Below are positions 17,652 through 27,777 of a stretch of 49,604 bases of DNA, piece after piece. Under the pieces are notes generated by a model that saw only the letters and a program-made list of their open reading frames with translations, was not told where the DNA came from and made no database searches. The stretch spans positions 1 through 49,604 of the forward strand of contig JABIFY010000005.1 of the NCBI GenBank assembly GCA_018650465.1, written 5' to 3'. The translations under genes were made by a program, and so were the position numbers. Origin of the DNA: Alphaproteobacteria bacterium. Its GTDB lineage: Bacteria > Pseudomonadota > Alphaproteobacteria > UBA2966. Numbering within the stretch: position 1 is the first letter of the stretch; every line of letters begins with the position of its first letter.

Positions 17652-18862
17652 CTGCAATTGATTCTCAACCGGGTATAGAATCAGAACCTCGCCGTCTATC
17701 CATATTGGGTTCAACGGGGTCTGTCGGCTGCAGCACCCTGGATTTGATCAGTCGAACACCGGATGCCTTCGAAATAGACGTCCTGACAGCGCACCGCAAT
17801 GTCGCACTATTGGCCAGCCAGGCTATTCAGGTTGGCGCAAGTCTGGCCGTTATTGCCGATGAAAGCTGTCTGGACGAACTCAGGCAAGCACTTGAAGGTT
17901 CAGGGATCGAAGCCGCAGCAGGTGCAAATGCTTTGCTGGAGGCCGCTGCGAGGCCTGTGGACTGGATGATGTCGGCAATTGTCGGCGCAGCGGGTCTGGC
18001 TCCAACCATGTCTGCGGTGCGGGAAGGGGCTGTTGTGGCCCTTGCCAACAAGGAATGCCTTGTCTGCGCCGGTGACCTGATGATTGAGGCCGTTGCCCGG
18101 CATGGCGGGGCGTTGTTGCCGGTCGATTCAGAGCATAATGCCATATTTCAGGTTTTCGAGCAGGATCGCCGAGAGGCCATCGAGCGAATTGTACTGACGG
18201 CATCAGGTGGACCTTTCCGGGAGATGAGCCTGAAGGACATGGGGCAAGTCACACCGGCACAGGCCGTGGCCCATCCTAACTGGGATATGGGGGCCAAGAT
18301 ATCTGTCGATTCTGCCACCATGATGAACAAGGGCCTGGAACTGATTGAAGCGCATTATTTGTTTGATATGTCCGGCGACGACATCGAGATACTGGTCCAC
18401 CCCCAGTCCATTATCCACAGCATGGTCGGTTATACAGATGGCTCGGTACTGGCCCAACTGGGATCGCCTGATATGCGCACACCCATTGCCTATACCCTTG
18501 GCTGGCCGCGCCGCATGGCTGCACCGGTTGAGCGCCTCGACCTGGCGAAGATAGCCCAACTGACTTTCGAAGCACCAGATGATGTTCGCTTCCCGGCCTT
18601 GTCTCTGGCCCGCCAGGCGCTGGCCGCTGGTGGCCAGGCACCAAATGTTTTGAACGCTGCCAACGAGATTGCCGTTGCCGGCTTCCTTGCGGGGCAAACG
18701 GGCTTTTTGGATATTGCGGGTATCGTGGAAGATACATTGGCCGCAGTGCCTGGTTCCTCGCCTCAATCACTTGAGGACGTCATGGCTGTGGACAGTCACG
18801 CCAGGCGGATCGCAAATGAAAATCTGTTAAAACGACAAAATTCGGGTGATTTGAAAGTATGA
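17642..18862 (+). CDS. dxr: 1-deoxy-D-xylulose 5-phosphate reductoisomerase
   Basis: 406 aa, NADPH-dependent enzyme making 2-C-methyl-D-erythritol 4-phosphate, the committed step of the MEP isoprenoid pathway. The nucleotide-binding LGSTGSVG is at residues 22-29. ALANKECLVCAGDL, the metal-site LLPVDSEHNAIFQ and HPNWDMGAKISVDSATMMNKGLELIEAHYLF follow. The GTG start overlaps the cdsA stop by 10 nt and has GGAAAGG upstream. The overlap with rseP is ATGA (4 nt). Confidence 0.97.
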   Translation: MAITAIDSQPGIESEPRRLSILGSTGSVGCSTLDLISRTPDAFEIDVLTAHRNVALLASQAIQVGASLAVIADESCLDELRQALEGSGIEAAAGANALLEAAARPVDWMMSAIVGAAGLAPTMSAVREGAVVALANKECLVCAGDLMIEAVARHGGALLPVDSEHNAIFQVFEQDRREAIERIVLTASGGPFREMSLKDMGQVTPAQAVAHPNWDMGAKISVDSATMMNKGLELIEAHYLFDMSGDDIEILVHPQSIIHSMVGYTDGSVLAQLGSPDMRTPIAYTLGWPRRMAAPVERLDLAKIAQLTFEAPDDVRFPALSLARQALAAGGQAPNVLNAANEIAVAGFLAGQTGFLDIAGIVEDTLAAVPGSSPQSLEDVMAVDSHARRIANENLLKRQNSGDLKV

Positions 18863-19995
18863 TTGAGTTTTTAACCGGAACCTGGACCTATGTCGTTCCA
18901 TTCGTGATACTTCTGACCATTTTGGTCTTTATTCACGAGATGGGACACTATTCAGTGGCGCGCTTCTTCGGTGTTACCGTCGAAACCTTTTCCATTGGTT
19001 TTGGACGAGCGTTGTTAACCTGGAAAGACAAGGCGGGCACTGACTGGAAAATTGGCTGGATACCCCTGGGCGGTTACGTCAAGTTTTTGGGGGACGAAGA
19101 TGCAACATCCGTCAAAAAAAGTGACGCACCAGTCGTGTTGGCTGAAGGCCAACGCATGTTCCACGAACAACCACTTTATGCCCGGGCAGCGGTTGTTGCA
19201 GCTGGTCCAGCCGCAAACTTCCTGTTTGCTATTGTTGTTCTGGCCGTCATATTCGCGACCTTGGGGCAATCCTTTACGCCCGCTGTTGTCGATGCCGTTA
19301 TTGAAGACACGGCGGCGTCGGATGCCGGGGTCAAGGCTGGTGACCGGGTGATTGAACTGGATGGTCAGACCATCGAGCGCTTTGAGGAACTGCAGCTTAT
19401 TATTTCCTCCAGTCCCGGTATTGGTTTGGAAATGGTTGTGCTCAGAGACGATGTACCGGTCTCTCTGAGCGTCACACCCCGAAGTCGCACATTTAAGGAC
19501 CGTTTTGATAATCAGCAAAAAATCGGGTTTCTGGGTGTAAGTCGATCTGGACAACTGGAACATATTCGCCATGGCCCGGTGATGGCCGTCTGGTATGCGA
19601 CGCGGGAAACCTGGCGCCTAAGTGTTCTCACACTAAAAAATGTCTGGCGTATGATTGTCGGCAGCCGACCGGCTGATGACTTGCGCGGCGTTCTGGGTAT
19701 TGCTCAAATGTCGGGACAAGCGGCCCAGATGGGATTTGAAACTTCCATCAGTTTAATGGTCGTCATTTCCATAAGTTTGGGTTTAATTAATTTGTTTCCC
19801 ATACCCATACTCGACGGCGGGCATTTGGCGTTTTACATTTTTGAAGCCGTGCGGGGGAAACCTTTGGGCGAGAAAGCACAGGAAATTGGTTTCAGGGCGG
19901 GGCTTGTTCTCGTGATGAGTTTAATGCTGTATGCCTTGTGGAACGATCTTGTTCATCTCAATGTGATCGGATATTTGAATCAGGTGTTTTCTTAA
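18859..19995 (+). CDS. rseP: RIP metalloprotease RseP (site-2 protease family)
   Basis: 378 aa inner-membrane zinc protease for regulated intramembrane proteolysis (anti-sigma factor cleavage, signal-peptide clearance). The zinc motif HEMGH is at residues 26-30 in the first transmembrane helix. A PDZ domain lies around 120-210, and the second metal motif NLFPIPILDGGHL is in a C-terminal helix. Only one PDZ domain is apparent, compared with two in E. coli, as is usual in alphaproteobacteria. The start ATG overlaps the dxr stop, and the stop overlaps the bamA ATG by 1 nt. Confidence 0.96.
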   Translation: MIEFLTGTWTYVVPFVILLTILVFIHEMGHYSVARFFGVTVETFSIGFGRALLTWKDKAGTDWKIGWIPLGGYVKFLGDEDATSVKKSDAPVVLAEGQRMFHEQPLYARAAVVAAGPAANFLFAIVVLAVIFATLGQSFTPAVVDAVIEDTAASDAGVKAGDRVIELDGQTIERFEELQLIISSSPGIGLEMVVLRDDVPVSLSVTPRSRTFKDRFDNQQKIGFLGVSRSGQLEHIRHGPVMAVWYATRETWRLSVLTLKNVWRMIVGSRPADDLRGVLGIAQMSGQAAQMGFETSISLMVVISISLGLINLFPIPILDGGHLAFYIFEAVRGKPLGEKAQEIGFRAGLVLVMSLMLYALWNDLVHLNVIGYLNQVFS

Positions 19996-22376
19996 TGGAA
20001 TTTCGGGGGCGCGCTTTGGGGAGTTTATTGGTGCCGTTGCGGTTGTTTGCAGCGAAACGGCATTTCCTTTCCGTGGTTACGGTACTGGTGGCGGGGCTGA
20101 CCTTTGGTCAGGCTGGCGAAGTACGAGCGCAATCGGCATCAGCACCCCGGGTCGAAGCCATTGAAGTGGAAGGTAACCAGCGGGTCGAAGCCGACGCGGT
20201 GCGTTCCTACATGACCCTGGCACCTGGTGACAACATAACCAATGACAGCATTAATCGATCCCTTAAAACCCTTTATGGCACAGGACTGTTTGCCGATGTG
20301 ACCATCCGGATGCAGGGCCGCAAGGTGGTTGTGAATGTGGTTGAAAACCCGATTATCAATCGTATGGCTTTTGAGGGAAACAAGCGGGTAAAGGCCGAAG
20401 AACTGGAAGCTGAAATCCAGCTACGCCCGCGAATCGTTTTTACCAGGACCAAAGTACAAAGCGACGTCCAGCGTATGATCCAGATCTATCGCCGCAAAGG
20501 GCGTTTTGCCGCGACGATAGAACCAAAAGTTATCCAACTGGCCCAAAACCGTGTTGATCTGGTTTTCGAGATTAGTGAAGGACCTGTTACGGGCATTCGC
20601 AAGATCGATTTCATTGGAAACAAAATGTATCCGGATGGTCAGTTGCGTTCGGAAATTATCACCAAGGAAACACGCTGGTACCGATTTCTCTCAAGTGATG
20701 ATAATTATGATCCGGATCGGATGACATTTGACCGCGAACTTTTGCGCCGGTTCTATCTGTCCAAAGGCTACGCCGATTTCCTGGTTGCATCTGCTGTGGC
20801 GGAATTGACCCGCGACCGAAAAGACTTTTTTGTCACCTTCACCGTCGATGAGGGCCAGCAATACAAATTTGGCACCGTTGAGGTCACATCGGGGATCAAG
20901 GACGTAGATACCGGCCATCTTCTGAACTTTGTTGGTCCCAAGGTCGGCGAGATTTATAATGCGACCAAGATAGAAAAAACCATCCAGGATTTGACCTTTG
21001 AAGTTGGCCGTCTGGGTTACGCCTTTGTTGATATTCGCCCCCTTGTGAAACGTAACAAGGAAGACCTGACAATTTCCCTAACCTTCAATATTGCTGAAGG
21101 ACCACGGGTTTATGTAGATCGCATTGAAGTTGAGAACAATGTCCGCACCCTGGATGAAGTTGTCCGACGGGAATTCCAGTTGGCGGAAGGGGATGCTTTC
21201 AATACAGCCAAATTACGAGAAACCCAGCGCCGGCTTCGAAATCTCGGATTTTTTGACAAGGTTGATGTTAGTGATGACCGCGGTCTGCTTGACGATGAAA
21301 CCATGGGTGGGGCCAAAGGTGAATTTGGTAACGACCGCACAGTTATCACTGTCGACGTCAAAGAAAAATCAACAGGTGAACTTAGTTTTGGCGCCGGCTT
21401 TTCAACCGCTGAAAACATTGTTGGCGACGTTAGTATCCGGGAACGGAACCTCTTGGGACGCGGTCAGGATCTGAAGTTAGGGGTCAATTTTTCCAAATCC
21501 CGGCAACAGGTCGATTTGTCCTTCACCGAGCCCTATTTTCTCCAGAGAGATCTGGCGGCAGGCTTTGACATCTTTAACATTCGGCGGGATTTCCAGAGCG
21601 AAAGTTCTTATGATTCTGCCGCATTGGGCATAACACTTAGAAGCAATTTTCCGATCGCCCAGCACCTGCGCCAGAATGTGCGATACACGCTTCGCGAGGA
21701 TGTCATAGAAAATGTTGGCGCAGATGCGTCGCGGTTTATTTCTGAACAGACAGGCACACGCATCACGTCGTCAGTCGGTTATACCCTTGCCTACGATCTT
21801 CGTGATCGCCGGGTAAAGCCAACACAGGGTTATCTGGCGAGAATTTCCCAGGACCTTGCTGGTCTGGGCGGGAATGTCGCCTACATCAAAAGCAAGTTTA
21901 ATTTCAGCTATTACTATCCTATAAATGATACCTTCACAGGTATCCTTGCGACAGAAGAAGGCTATGTTCTCGGCTTGGGCGAACGCGTCAGAATAACAGA
22001 CCGTTTTTTCCTTGGCGGCGGTTCTTTCCGCGGATTTGAGAGTGCTGGTGTTGGTCCCAAGGATACATCCACAGATGATTCACTCGGCGGCAAACTATTT
22101 TATGTTGGGACGGCTGCCGTGCGTTTTCCCTTTGGACCCTTTGATGAATATGACATTACGGGCGATATTTATACCGAAATTGGAAGCCTCATGGACCCCG
22201 ACCTGAGCGACAATACAGATGTGTTTGACGATGGCGCCCCAAGATTTACGATAGGTTTTGGTATGTCATGGCAATCACCCTTCGGGCCAATTCGTCTCGA
22301 CTTTACCGAGGCCCTTGTCGCAAAGCAGTTTGATGAAAAGGAATTTTTCCGTTTCAGTTTTGGCACACGATTCTAG
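19995..22376 (+). CDS. bamA: outer-membrane protein assembly factor BamA
   Basis: 793 aa. It is the central component of the beta-barrel assembly machine. A signal peptide lies at residues about 1-50 (hydrophobic VVTVLVAGLTFG, cleavage near VRAQS). Five POTRA repeats follow (about 55-440), starting RVEAIEVEGNQRVEADAV. The barrel is at about 470-793, with SFTEPYFLQRDLAAG, FFLGGGSFRGFESAGVGP (the VRGF-type loop) and the C-terminal FRFSFGTRF ending in Phe as barrel proteins do. The start was chosen at TAATG with rseP; the signal peptide is long because of a basic n-region. Confidence 0.97.
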   Translation: MEFRGRALGSLLVPLRLFAAKRHFLSVVTVLVAGLTFGQAGEVRAQSASAPRVEAIEVEGNQRVEADAVRSYMTLAPGDNITNDSINRSLKTLYGTGLFADVTIRMQGRKVVVNVVENPIINRMAFEGNKRVKAEELEAEIQLRPRIVFTRTKVQSDVQRMIQIYRRKGRFAATIEPKVIQLAQNRVDLVFEISEGPVTGIRKIDFIGNKMYPDGQLRSEIITKETRWYRFLSSDDNYDPDRMTFDRELLRRFYLSKGYADFLVASAVAELTRDRKDFFVTFTVDEGQQYKFGTVEVTSGIKDVDTGHLLNFVGPKVGEIYNATKIEKTIQDLTFEVGRLGYAFVDIRPLVKRNKEDLTISLTFNIAEGPRVYVDRIEVENNVRTLDEVVRREFQLAEGDAFNTAKLRETQRRLRNLGFFDKVDVSDDRGLLDDETMGGAKGEFGNDRTVITVDVKEKSTGELSFGAGFSTAENIVGDVSIRERNLLGRGQDLKLGVNFSKSRQQVDLSFTEPYFLQRDLAAGFDIFNIRRDFQSESSYDSAALGITLRSNFPIAQHLRQNVRYTLREDVIENVGADASRFISEQTGTRITSSVGYTLAYDLRDRRVKPTQGYLARISQDLAGLGGNVAYIKSKFNFSYYYPINDTFTGILATEEGYVLGLGERVRITDRFFLGGGSFRGFESAGVGPKDTSTDDSLGGKLFYVGTAAVRFPFGPFDEYDITGDIYTEIGSLMDPDLSDNTDVFDDGAPRFTIGFGMSWQSPFGPIRLDFTEALVAKQFDEKEFFRFSFGTRF

Positions 22377-22396
22377 ATCAGGAACAAATAGTTAAT

Positions 22397-22987
22397 ATGA
22401 ATACAAACAGCAAACTCAAGTCCTGTGCCTTGATGGTCATCGTGGGCTTTACAGTGCTTGCAGCACCCTTGCTTAACAATAATGCTGCCCGGGCTGAAAA
22501 ACTGGCACCAGCTGTCATAGCCTTTATCGACTATCAACAGATTCTGCGCGATGCGGTTGCAGCAAAAAGTATTCGACAACAAATCCAGGTCTTTCGCGGC
22601 GAGTTTCAGGGGGAACTGGCCCAAAGTGAACAATCCCTGCGTAACGAAGAGCAGGAATTGAAACGCCAGCGGCCTTTGTTGGCGGCAGAAGTTTTTGCGT
22701 CCAAACGTCGTGCTTTTGAGGACAATGTCGCCAGAGCGCAGCGAACAGTCCAGGATCGCAACCGAATGCTGGATCGCAGCTACTCTCAGGCCATGAACCA
22801 GATCAGCGTCACCGTCCGGAAAATTGTTGCCAGCATGTCTGAAGGCTTGGGTTTTAACTATGTTGTTGAACGCTCGCAAATCATGTTTGCCAAGCGCGAT
22901 TTTAATATTACAAAACAGGTTCTCGAACAGTTGAACGCCAAACTGCCAACTGTTGAAGTCCCAAGACCGGTTCAGAAAGCAAAATAG
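22397..22987 (+). CDS. skp: periplasmic OmpH/Skp-family chaperone
   Basis: 196 aa. The signal peptide (hydrophobic [16 protein letters not shown], cleavage near ARA at about residue 33) sends it to the periplasm. The mature part begins [26 protein letters not shown] and continues as a long charged helical coiled coil, the tentacle of Skp, which carries unfolded outer-membrane proteins to BamA. Its place between bamA and lpxD is the standard one. The stop TAG overlaps the lpxD GTG start by 1 nt. Confidence 0.93.
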   Translation: MNTNSKLKSCALMVIVGFTVLAAPLLNNNAARAEKLAPAVIAFIDYQQILRDAVAAKSIRQQIQVFRGEFQGELAQSEQSLRNEEQELKRQRPLLAAEVFASKRRAFEDNVARAQRTVQDRNRMLDRSYSQAMNQISVTVRKIVASMSEGLGFNYVVERSQIMFAKRDFNITKQVLEQLNAKLPTVEVPRPVQKAK

Positions 22988-23970
22988 TGGCTGACCCCCG
23001 ATTTTTTACCCGTCGGGGTCCGTTTACAATTGCCAAAATTTGTGAATTAACGGCAGCAGTTGCAGCGCCGGGCTCAGATGCGACCAGTCTGGTCACTGAT
23101 GTGGCACCACTCGGGACGGCGACATCAGATGACTTGACGTTTCTCGATAATACCAAATATCTGTCGGACCTTGGCGAAAGTGGCGCGGGATTTTGCCTGC
23201 TACGGGAAGAGCATGCCGGGCGGGCTCCGGTGGGCATGACATTGCTGTTTTCAGCCAACCCGTACAAGGCCTATGCCTTGGCGGCGCAAACCTTTTACGC
23301 TGCGGATGAAAGCGCTGCCCCAAGTGCCTATGTAGCACCCGGTGCCTTTGTTGATGCCACCGCCAGGTTGGGAGAGAACACGCGTGTAGATGCGGGGGCA
23401 GTTATTGGTCCGGGTGTTGTCGTCGGATCGAATTGTGTTATCGGAAATGGTGCTTCCCTCAGTCATTGCCTGATCGGGGACAACGTCAGGATTTATCCGG
23501 GCGTGCGCATTGGTCAGGATGGCTTTGGTTTTGCCCCCGATCCTGCAGGCCACGTGAAGGTTCCGCAACTGGGTCGTGTGATCATTGAAAACAATGTTGA
23601 AGTCGGCGCAAATACCTGTATTGATCGCGGCTCGGGCCCCGATACAGTTATTGGGTCAGGAACCTGGATCGATAATCTGGTTCAGATCGGCCATAATGTT
23701 GTGCTGGGCAAAGGCTGCATTATCGTTGCCCAGGTCGGCATCAGCGGTAGTACCAAACTGGGTGATTTTGTGGTCGTCGGCGGGCAAGCGGGCATTGCCG
23801 GACATTTGATAATTGGCAGCGGGGCGCAAATTGCTGCCAAAAGCGGTATCATCGGAAATATTGAGGCAGGTGCCGTCGTCGGCGGCTATCCTGCCCAACC
23901 ACTACGCGACTGGCATAAACAATCTGTCATACTTGCAAGAATGGTTAAGGAAAGAAAGTCAGGCAAATGA
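22987..23970 (+). CDS. lpxD: UDP-3-O-acylglucosamine N-acyltransferase
   Basis: 327 aa cytoplasmic enzyme adding the N-linked hydroxyacyl chain in lipid A synthesis. The N-terminal uridine-binding domain (residues 1-105) is followed by a left-handed parallel beta helix of hexapeptide repeats (about 108-290; [22 protein letters not shown] and on), with [19 protein letters not shown] and the catalytic-region [19 protein letters not shown]. The GTG start overlaps the skp stop, and the stop overlaps the fabZ ATG (ATGA). Confidence 0.96.
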   Translation: MADPRFFTRRGPFTIAKICELTAAVAAPGSDATSLVTDVAPLGTATSDDLTFLDNTKYLSDLGESGAGFCLLREEHAGRAPVGMTLLFSANPYKAYALAAQTFYAADESAAPSAYVAPGAFVDATARLGENTRVDAGAVIGPGVVVGSNCVIGNGASLSHCLIGDNVRIYPGVRIGQDGFGFAPDPAGHVKVPQLGRVIIENNVEVGANTCIDRGSGPDTVIGSGTWIDNLVQIGHNVVLGKGCIIVAQVGISGSTKLGDFVVVGGQAGIAGHLIIGSGAQIAAKSGIIGNIEAGAVVGGYPAQPLRDWHKQSVILARMVKERKSGK

Positions 23971-24443
23971 ACGAACAAACAGCAACAACTGAAATGGGCG
24001 CAGCGGACATCCTGGATATTCTCGCCATGATCCCGCATCGCTATCCCCTGTTGCTGGTGGACAAGGTGATCGACATGGTGCCCGGCGAAAGTGCGACCGG
24101 TATCAAAAATGTCACCATGAACGAGCCTCATTTTCAGGGACACTTTCCAGGCAAACCAATCATGCCCGGTGTGATGATTGTTGAGGCCATGGCGCAAACT
24201 TCTGCAGTTCTGGTTGTGCATACCCTGGGTGATGAAGGGCGCGACAAACTGGTCTATTTCATGAGCATCGACAATGCGAAGTTTCGCAAACTGGTCGTGC
24301 CGGGTGACCGCATGTATATCTATCTGGTCAAAGAACGCCAGCGTGGTAGCGTTTGGAAGTTTTCCGCCGTTGCAAAAGTTGATGATGAAGTGGTTGCCGA
24401 AGCCACCTTCACGGCCATGATCGTCGACCCTGAGGAAGCCTGA
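23967..24443 (+). CDS. fabZ: 3-hydroxyacyl-ACP dehydratase FabZ
   Basis: 158 aa hot-dog fold enzyme dehydrating hydroxyacyl-ACP in fatty-acid elongation. The active-site His59 ([13 protein letters not shown]) and Glu73 (MIVEAMAQ) show the canonical 14-residue spacing. [14 protein letters not shown] is the usual opening. It sits between lpxD and lpxA, as in most Gram-negative lipid A operons, so that acyl-ACP use is balanced between membrane and lipid A. Overlaps lpxD by 4 nt and lpxA by 1 nt. Confidence 0.97.
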   Translation: MNEQTATTEMGAADILDILAMIPHRYPLLLVDKVIDMVPGESATGIKNVTMNEPHFQGHFPGKPIMPGVMIVEAMAQTSAVLVVHTLGDEGRDKLVYFMSIDNAKFRKLVVPGDRMYIYLVKERQRGSVWKFSAVAKVDDEVVAEATFTAMIVDPEEA

Positions 24444-25240
24444 TGTCAGTTATCCATGCAACTGCGATCATTGAAGATGGTGCCGTAATCGGCGCTGATG
24501 TCGAAATTGGGCCTTATTGTTGTATTGGACCAAACGTCGTCCTGGGTGATGGGGTTGTCCTCAAATCCCACGTCGTAATCGATGGCCGCACATCCATTGG
24601 CTCCGGAGCTCAGATTTTCCCCTTTGCCTCTATTGGCCAGGTACCCCAGGATCTGAAATATGCCGGTGAACCCGCTCGTCTTGAGGTCGGTGCCAACACA
24701 ATAATCCGGGAATATGTCACCATGCATATCGGGACTGAAGGTGGTGGCATGCTGACGAAAGTTGGTGACAACTGCCTGATCATGGGTTCTGCACATGTTG
24801 CCCATGACTGCATTCTGGGAAACCACGTTATTCTGGCCCAGGGCGCTTTGCTGGGGGGGCATGTCAACATCGACGATTATGCCATTCTTGGTGGTGGTGT
24901 GGCCGTGCATCAATTTGTGCGCATCGGGGCCCATGCCATGATTGGTGGAATGTCAGCAGTGGAACGCGATGTCATTCCCTATGGCTCCGTGACAGGTGAG
25001 CGGGCAGTGTTGGCGGGAATTAATCTCGTTGGCATGAAACGTCGCGGCTATGATCGTGAAAATATTCATGCCGTTCGCAACGCCTGGCCAAAGCTGTTTG
25101 ATGGTGAGGCTGGTACATTGCAGGAACGGGTTGATCAGGTTTCCGGTGAATATGATGGCCTTGATGCTGTCGCCGAAATCATCGATTTCATGCGGGCCGA
25201 TACGTCGCGGGCTTTTTGTCAGCCCAAAAGCGAAAGCTAG
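24443..25240 (+). CDS. lpxA: UDP-N-acetylglucosamine acyltransferase
   Basis: 265 aa, first enzyme of lipid A synthesis, transferring a hydroxyacyl chain from ACP to UDP-GlcNAc. The N-terminal two-thirds is a hexapeptide-repeat beta helix (IHATAIIEDGAVIGADVEIG and on). The catalytic histidine is in the AHVAHDCILGNHVILAQGA segment, and MIGGMSAVERDVIPYG precedes the helical C-terminal domain. The ATG overlaps the fabZ stop (TGATG). Confidence 0.97.
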   Translation: MSVIHATAIIEDGAVIGADVEIGPYCCIGPNVVLGDGVVLKSHVVIDGRTSIGSGAQIFPFASIGQVPQDLKYAGEPARLEVGANTIIREYVTMHIGTEGGGMLTKVGDNCLIMGSAHVAHDCILGNHVILAQGALLGGHVNIDDYAILGGGVAVHQFVRIGAHAMIGGMSAVERDVIPYGSVTGERAVLAGINLVGMKRRGYDRENIHAVRNAWPKLFDGEAGTLQERVDQVSGEYDGLDAVAEIIDFMRADTSRAFCQPKSES

Positions 25241-25245
25241 GACCT

Positions 25246-26067
25246 GTGGGCCGCAAACTCGGCATCATTGCCGGGCGCGGCGATTGGCCCCGCCGCCTGG
25301 CTGACGCTTGCGCCGGGCAGGGGCGTGACTGCTTTGTTATCGCCTTGAACGGGTTTTGTGAGGCTGAGTTGCTGGGGGATCTGGATCATATCTGGGTTGA
25401 CCTGGGGGCTGTGGGCAAAACCTTCAAATCTCTCAAACAAAAGGGCTGTGAAGATGTTGTCATGGCCGGACCCATTGATCGGCCGTCCCTGTCCACTGTC
25501 AAACCGGATATGCGGGCCCTGAAATTGATGCCAAAATTGCTTAAGGCCCGTGGCGATGATGGTCTGCTTTCAGTCCTGGTTGAGGAATTTGAGAGCGAAG
25601 GTTTTGTCGTCGTCGGCATTGATGATGTCATGGAAGATGTTTTGGCCGAAGTCGGCGTCATGGGTCGCGTTCAGCCGGACGAGACCCAAAAGGCAGATAT
25701 TCAACGCGGTATCGACGTCGTTAAAGCTCTGGGAGCTTTGGATGTGGGCCAGGCCGCCGTTGTCCAACAAGGATTTGTCCTCGGCGTTGAAGCGGCGGAA
25801 GGCACGGATGGGCTGATCGCCAGGTGTGCAAACATGCAACGACCAGGATCAGCGGCCATTTTGATCAAAATGACAAAGCCACACCAGGACCGTCGCGCGG
25901 ATTTGCCAACGATTGGATTACGCACGATTGAGGCCGCCGTTCAAGCTGGCCTTGCCGGCATTGCTGTCGAAAAGGACAATGTCATTATCGTTGAACGCGA
26001 GGCTGTAATCGAAGCCGTCGATGAGGCTGGGTTGTTCCTCTACGGCGTCAGTGCTGCGACGGATTGA
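25246..26067 (+). CDS. lpxI: UDP-2,3-diacylglucosamine pyrophosphatase LpxI
   Basis: 273 aa, DUF1009/LpxI family. It hydrolyses UDP-2,3-diacylglucosamine to lipid X and replaces LpxH in most alphaproteobacteria. The N-terminal domain begins GRKLGIIAGRGDWPRRLADA and the C-terminal catalytic domain includes DVGQAAVVQQGFVLGVEAAEGTDG (about residues 166-189) and DLPTIGLRTIEAA. The GTG at 25246 was chosen, 5 nt after lpxA. A longer version from TTG 25216 is possible but would add only ten weakly supported residues overlapping lpxA. Confidence 0.94.
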   Translation: MGRKLGIIAGRGDWPRRLADACAGQGRDCFVIALNGFCEAELLGDLDHIWVDLGAVGKTFKSLKQKGCEDVVMAGPIDRPSLSTVKPDMRALKLMPKLLKARGDDGLLSVLVEEFESEGFVVVGIDDVMEDVLAEVGVMGRVQPDETQKADIQRGIDVVKALGALDVGQAAVVQQGFVLGVEAAEGTDGLIARCANMQRPGSAAILIKMTKPHQDRRADLPTIGLRTIEAAVQAGLAGIAVEKDNVIIVEREAVIEAVDEAGLFLYGVSAATD

Positions 26068-26082
26068 GGACCGGGTTTACCG

Positions 26083-27246
26083 ATGAACAAGCGCATCATG
26101 CTGGTTGCCGGTGAAGCCTCAGGTGATGCCCTGGGTGGTCCCTTGATGGCGGCCCTGACCGCTCAATCGCATAAGCCACCTGAATATATGGGGGTGGGTG
26201 GGGAAACCATGATGGCTCAGGGGCTGACATCCCTGTTTCCAATTTCTGATCTTTCGGTTATGGGGCTGGCTGAAATTCTGCCGCGACTGCGACTGATTTT
26301 CCGGCGTCTGAAGCAAGCGGAATTGCTGGCCCGTGAACAAAAACCCGACATTATCATCACCATTGATTCGCCCGGCTTCAATTTTCGTCTTGGTCAACGG
26401 CTGAAAGACCTGGACATTCCCCTGGTTCATTATGTGGCGCCTACGGTATGGGCCTGGAAGCCAAAACGGGCCAAAAAAATAGCTGAATTTCTCGATCATC
26501 TTCTGGTGCTGTTGCCCTTTGAGCCACCATATTTTGAGATTGAAGGTCTGGCTTGCACGTTCGTTGGCCACAGTGCTGTCAGTCACCCTGAGGGAGATGG
26601 CGCTGCCTTTCGAAACCGTCACGGGATCACAGCAGATGCGGTCGTACTGGGGCTGTTGCCAGGGAGCCGCCAGGGCGAAGTAGCAAGACTGCTGCCGATT
26701 TTTGTTGAGACGGCTGAACGATTGTCGAAAGCGACCGAAAATCTTGTCGTTGTGGTTCCAGCCGTGGATCACGTTGCTGATTTAATTCGACAGGGGTTTC
26801 AGGGTAAATCGGTTGACCATGTGATTGTTGCAGCAGCTGAAAAAAGTGATGCATTGGCCGCAATGACAGGTGCATTGGCGGCTTCCGGTACTGTAACGTT
26901 GGAACTGACCCTGGCGGGAGTGCCCACGGTGGCGGCCTATCGCATGAATGCCCTGACGATGATGATTGTCAAACGCATGACCCGTGTTTCAAGCGTCTCC
27001 CTGACCAACCTGATTCTGGAGCAGGATATTATCCCTGAATATTTGCAGGAGGACTGCACAGCCGCTAATCTGGTGCCTGCGGTTCACCAGATTTTGACGG
27101 ACACCGGGGAAAGACAGAAACAGACAGAGGCAGCGGAAAAAGTTGCATTGGCTCTTGGCGCAGGCGGCAAACCACCAGCGATGCGCGCAGCGGATGCCAT
27201 TCTCAAATTGCTTGAAAACCAAAATGCATCGGGCGCAAATGCCTGA
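26083..27246 (+). CDS. lpxB: lipid-A-disaccharide synthase
   Basis: 387 aa GT19 glycosyltransferase condensing lipid X with UDP-diacylglucosamine, peripheral at the inner membrane. RIMLVAGEASGDALGG opens the protein, and SDLSVMGLAEILPRL, DSPGFNFRLGQRLK, YVAPTVWAWKPKRAKKIA and LLPGSRQGEVARLLP follow, ending with the GTVTLELTLAGVPTVAAYR donor-site block. GAGGA precedes the ATG. It is the last gene of the lipid A run; lpxK and later steps are not in the window. Confidence 0.96.
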   Translation: MNKRIMLVAGEASGDALGGPLMAALTAQSHKPPEYMGVGGETMMAQGLTSLFPISDLSVMGLAEILPRLRLIFRRLKQAELLAREQKPDIIITIDSPGFNFRLGQRLKDLDIPLVHYVAPTVWAWKPKRAKKIAEFLDHLLVLLPFEPPYFEIEGLACTFVGHSAVSHPEGDGAAFRNRHGITADAVVLGLLPGSRQGEVARLLPIFVETAERLSKATENLVVVVPAVDHVADLIRQGFQGKSVDHVIVAAAEKSDALAAMTGALAASGTVTLELTLAGVPTVAAYRMNALTMMIVKRMTRVSSVSLTNLILEQDIIPEYLQEDCTAANLVPAVHQILTDTGERQKQTEAAEKVALALGAGGKPPAMRAADAILKLLENQNASGANA

Positions 27247-27285
27247 TGATCTGAACACAACAGCAAATTAAAAAGGGCTGACAAA

Positions 27286-27702
27286 ATGAACGATGATACA
27301 CTTGATGCCAGCGGTTTCCGACTGTTGCACACGATGATCCGGGTCAAGGACCTGGAAAAATCAAAGGACTTTTATACCCGGTTTCTCGGCATGAAAGTGA
27401 TGCGCGAAGCAGATAATGAAACCGGAAAATATACCGTTTGCTTCGTCGGCTATGGTGATGAGAATAAGGATCACGTTATTGAGCTGACCCATAACTGGGG
27501 CCAGGAAGAGCCCTATGATCTGGGTTCTGCTTTTGGTCACCTCGCCATCGCGGCACCTGATGTCTATGCCACCTGTGCGGCGCTTGAAAAAGAAGGCCTG
27601 AATATTCCACGCCCTGCTGGTCCCGTCATCGGTGGTACGCGTGTCATCGCTTTCATCGAAGACCCGGACGGGTACAAGATCGAGCTGGTCCAGCGCGACT
27701 GA
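27286..27702 (+). CDS. gloA: lactoylglutathione lyase (glyoxalase I)
   Basis: 138 aa metalloenzyme converting the methylglyoxal-glutathione hemithioacetal into S-lactoylglutathione. The four metal ligands of the family are visible: His in LLHTMIRV, Glu in HVIELTHNWG, His in AFGHLAIA and Glu in YKIELVQ. KDFYTRFLGMKVMR and GPVIGGTRVIAFIEDPDGYKIE are diagnostic. It starts 39 nt after lpxB with AAAAGGG upstream, so it may be read through from the lpx operon. It ends just before a strong hairpin. Confidence 0.93.
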   Translation: MNDDTLDASGFRLLHTMIRVKDLEKSKDFYTRFLGMKVMREADNETGKYTVCFVGYGDENKDHVIELTHNWGQEEPYDLGSAFGHLAIAAPDVYATCAALEKEGLNIPRPAGPVIGGTRVIAFIEDPDGYKIELVQRD

Positions 27703-27721
27703 GTCCTGTTTATGCAATACA

Positions 27722-27759
27722 AAGGGCGGCTGTCAGAAATGGCAGCTGCCCTTATTGTT
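27722..27759. terminator. bidirectional terminator between gloA and the gltA-linked small gene
   Basis: AAGGGCGGCTG (27722-27732) and CAGCTGCCCTT (27743-27753) form an 11-bp stem (one G-T pair) with a 10-nt loop, followed by ATTGTTT. It lies 19 nt after the gloA stop and 24 nt before the stop of the minus-strand small gene, so it can serve both. Confidence 0.7.
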
Positions 27760-27777
27760 TATCGAATAGTGTTTTTG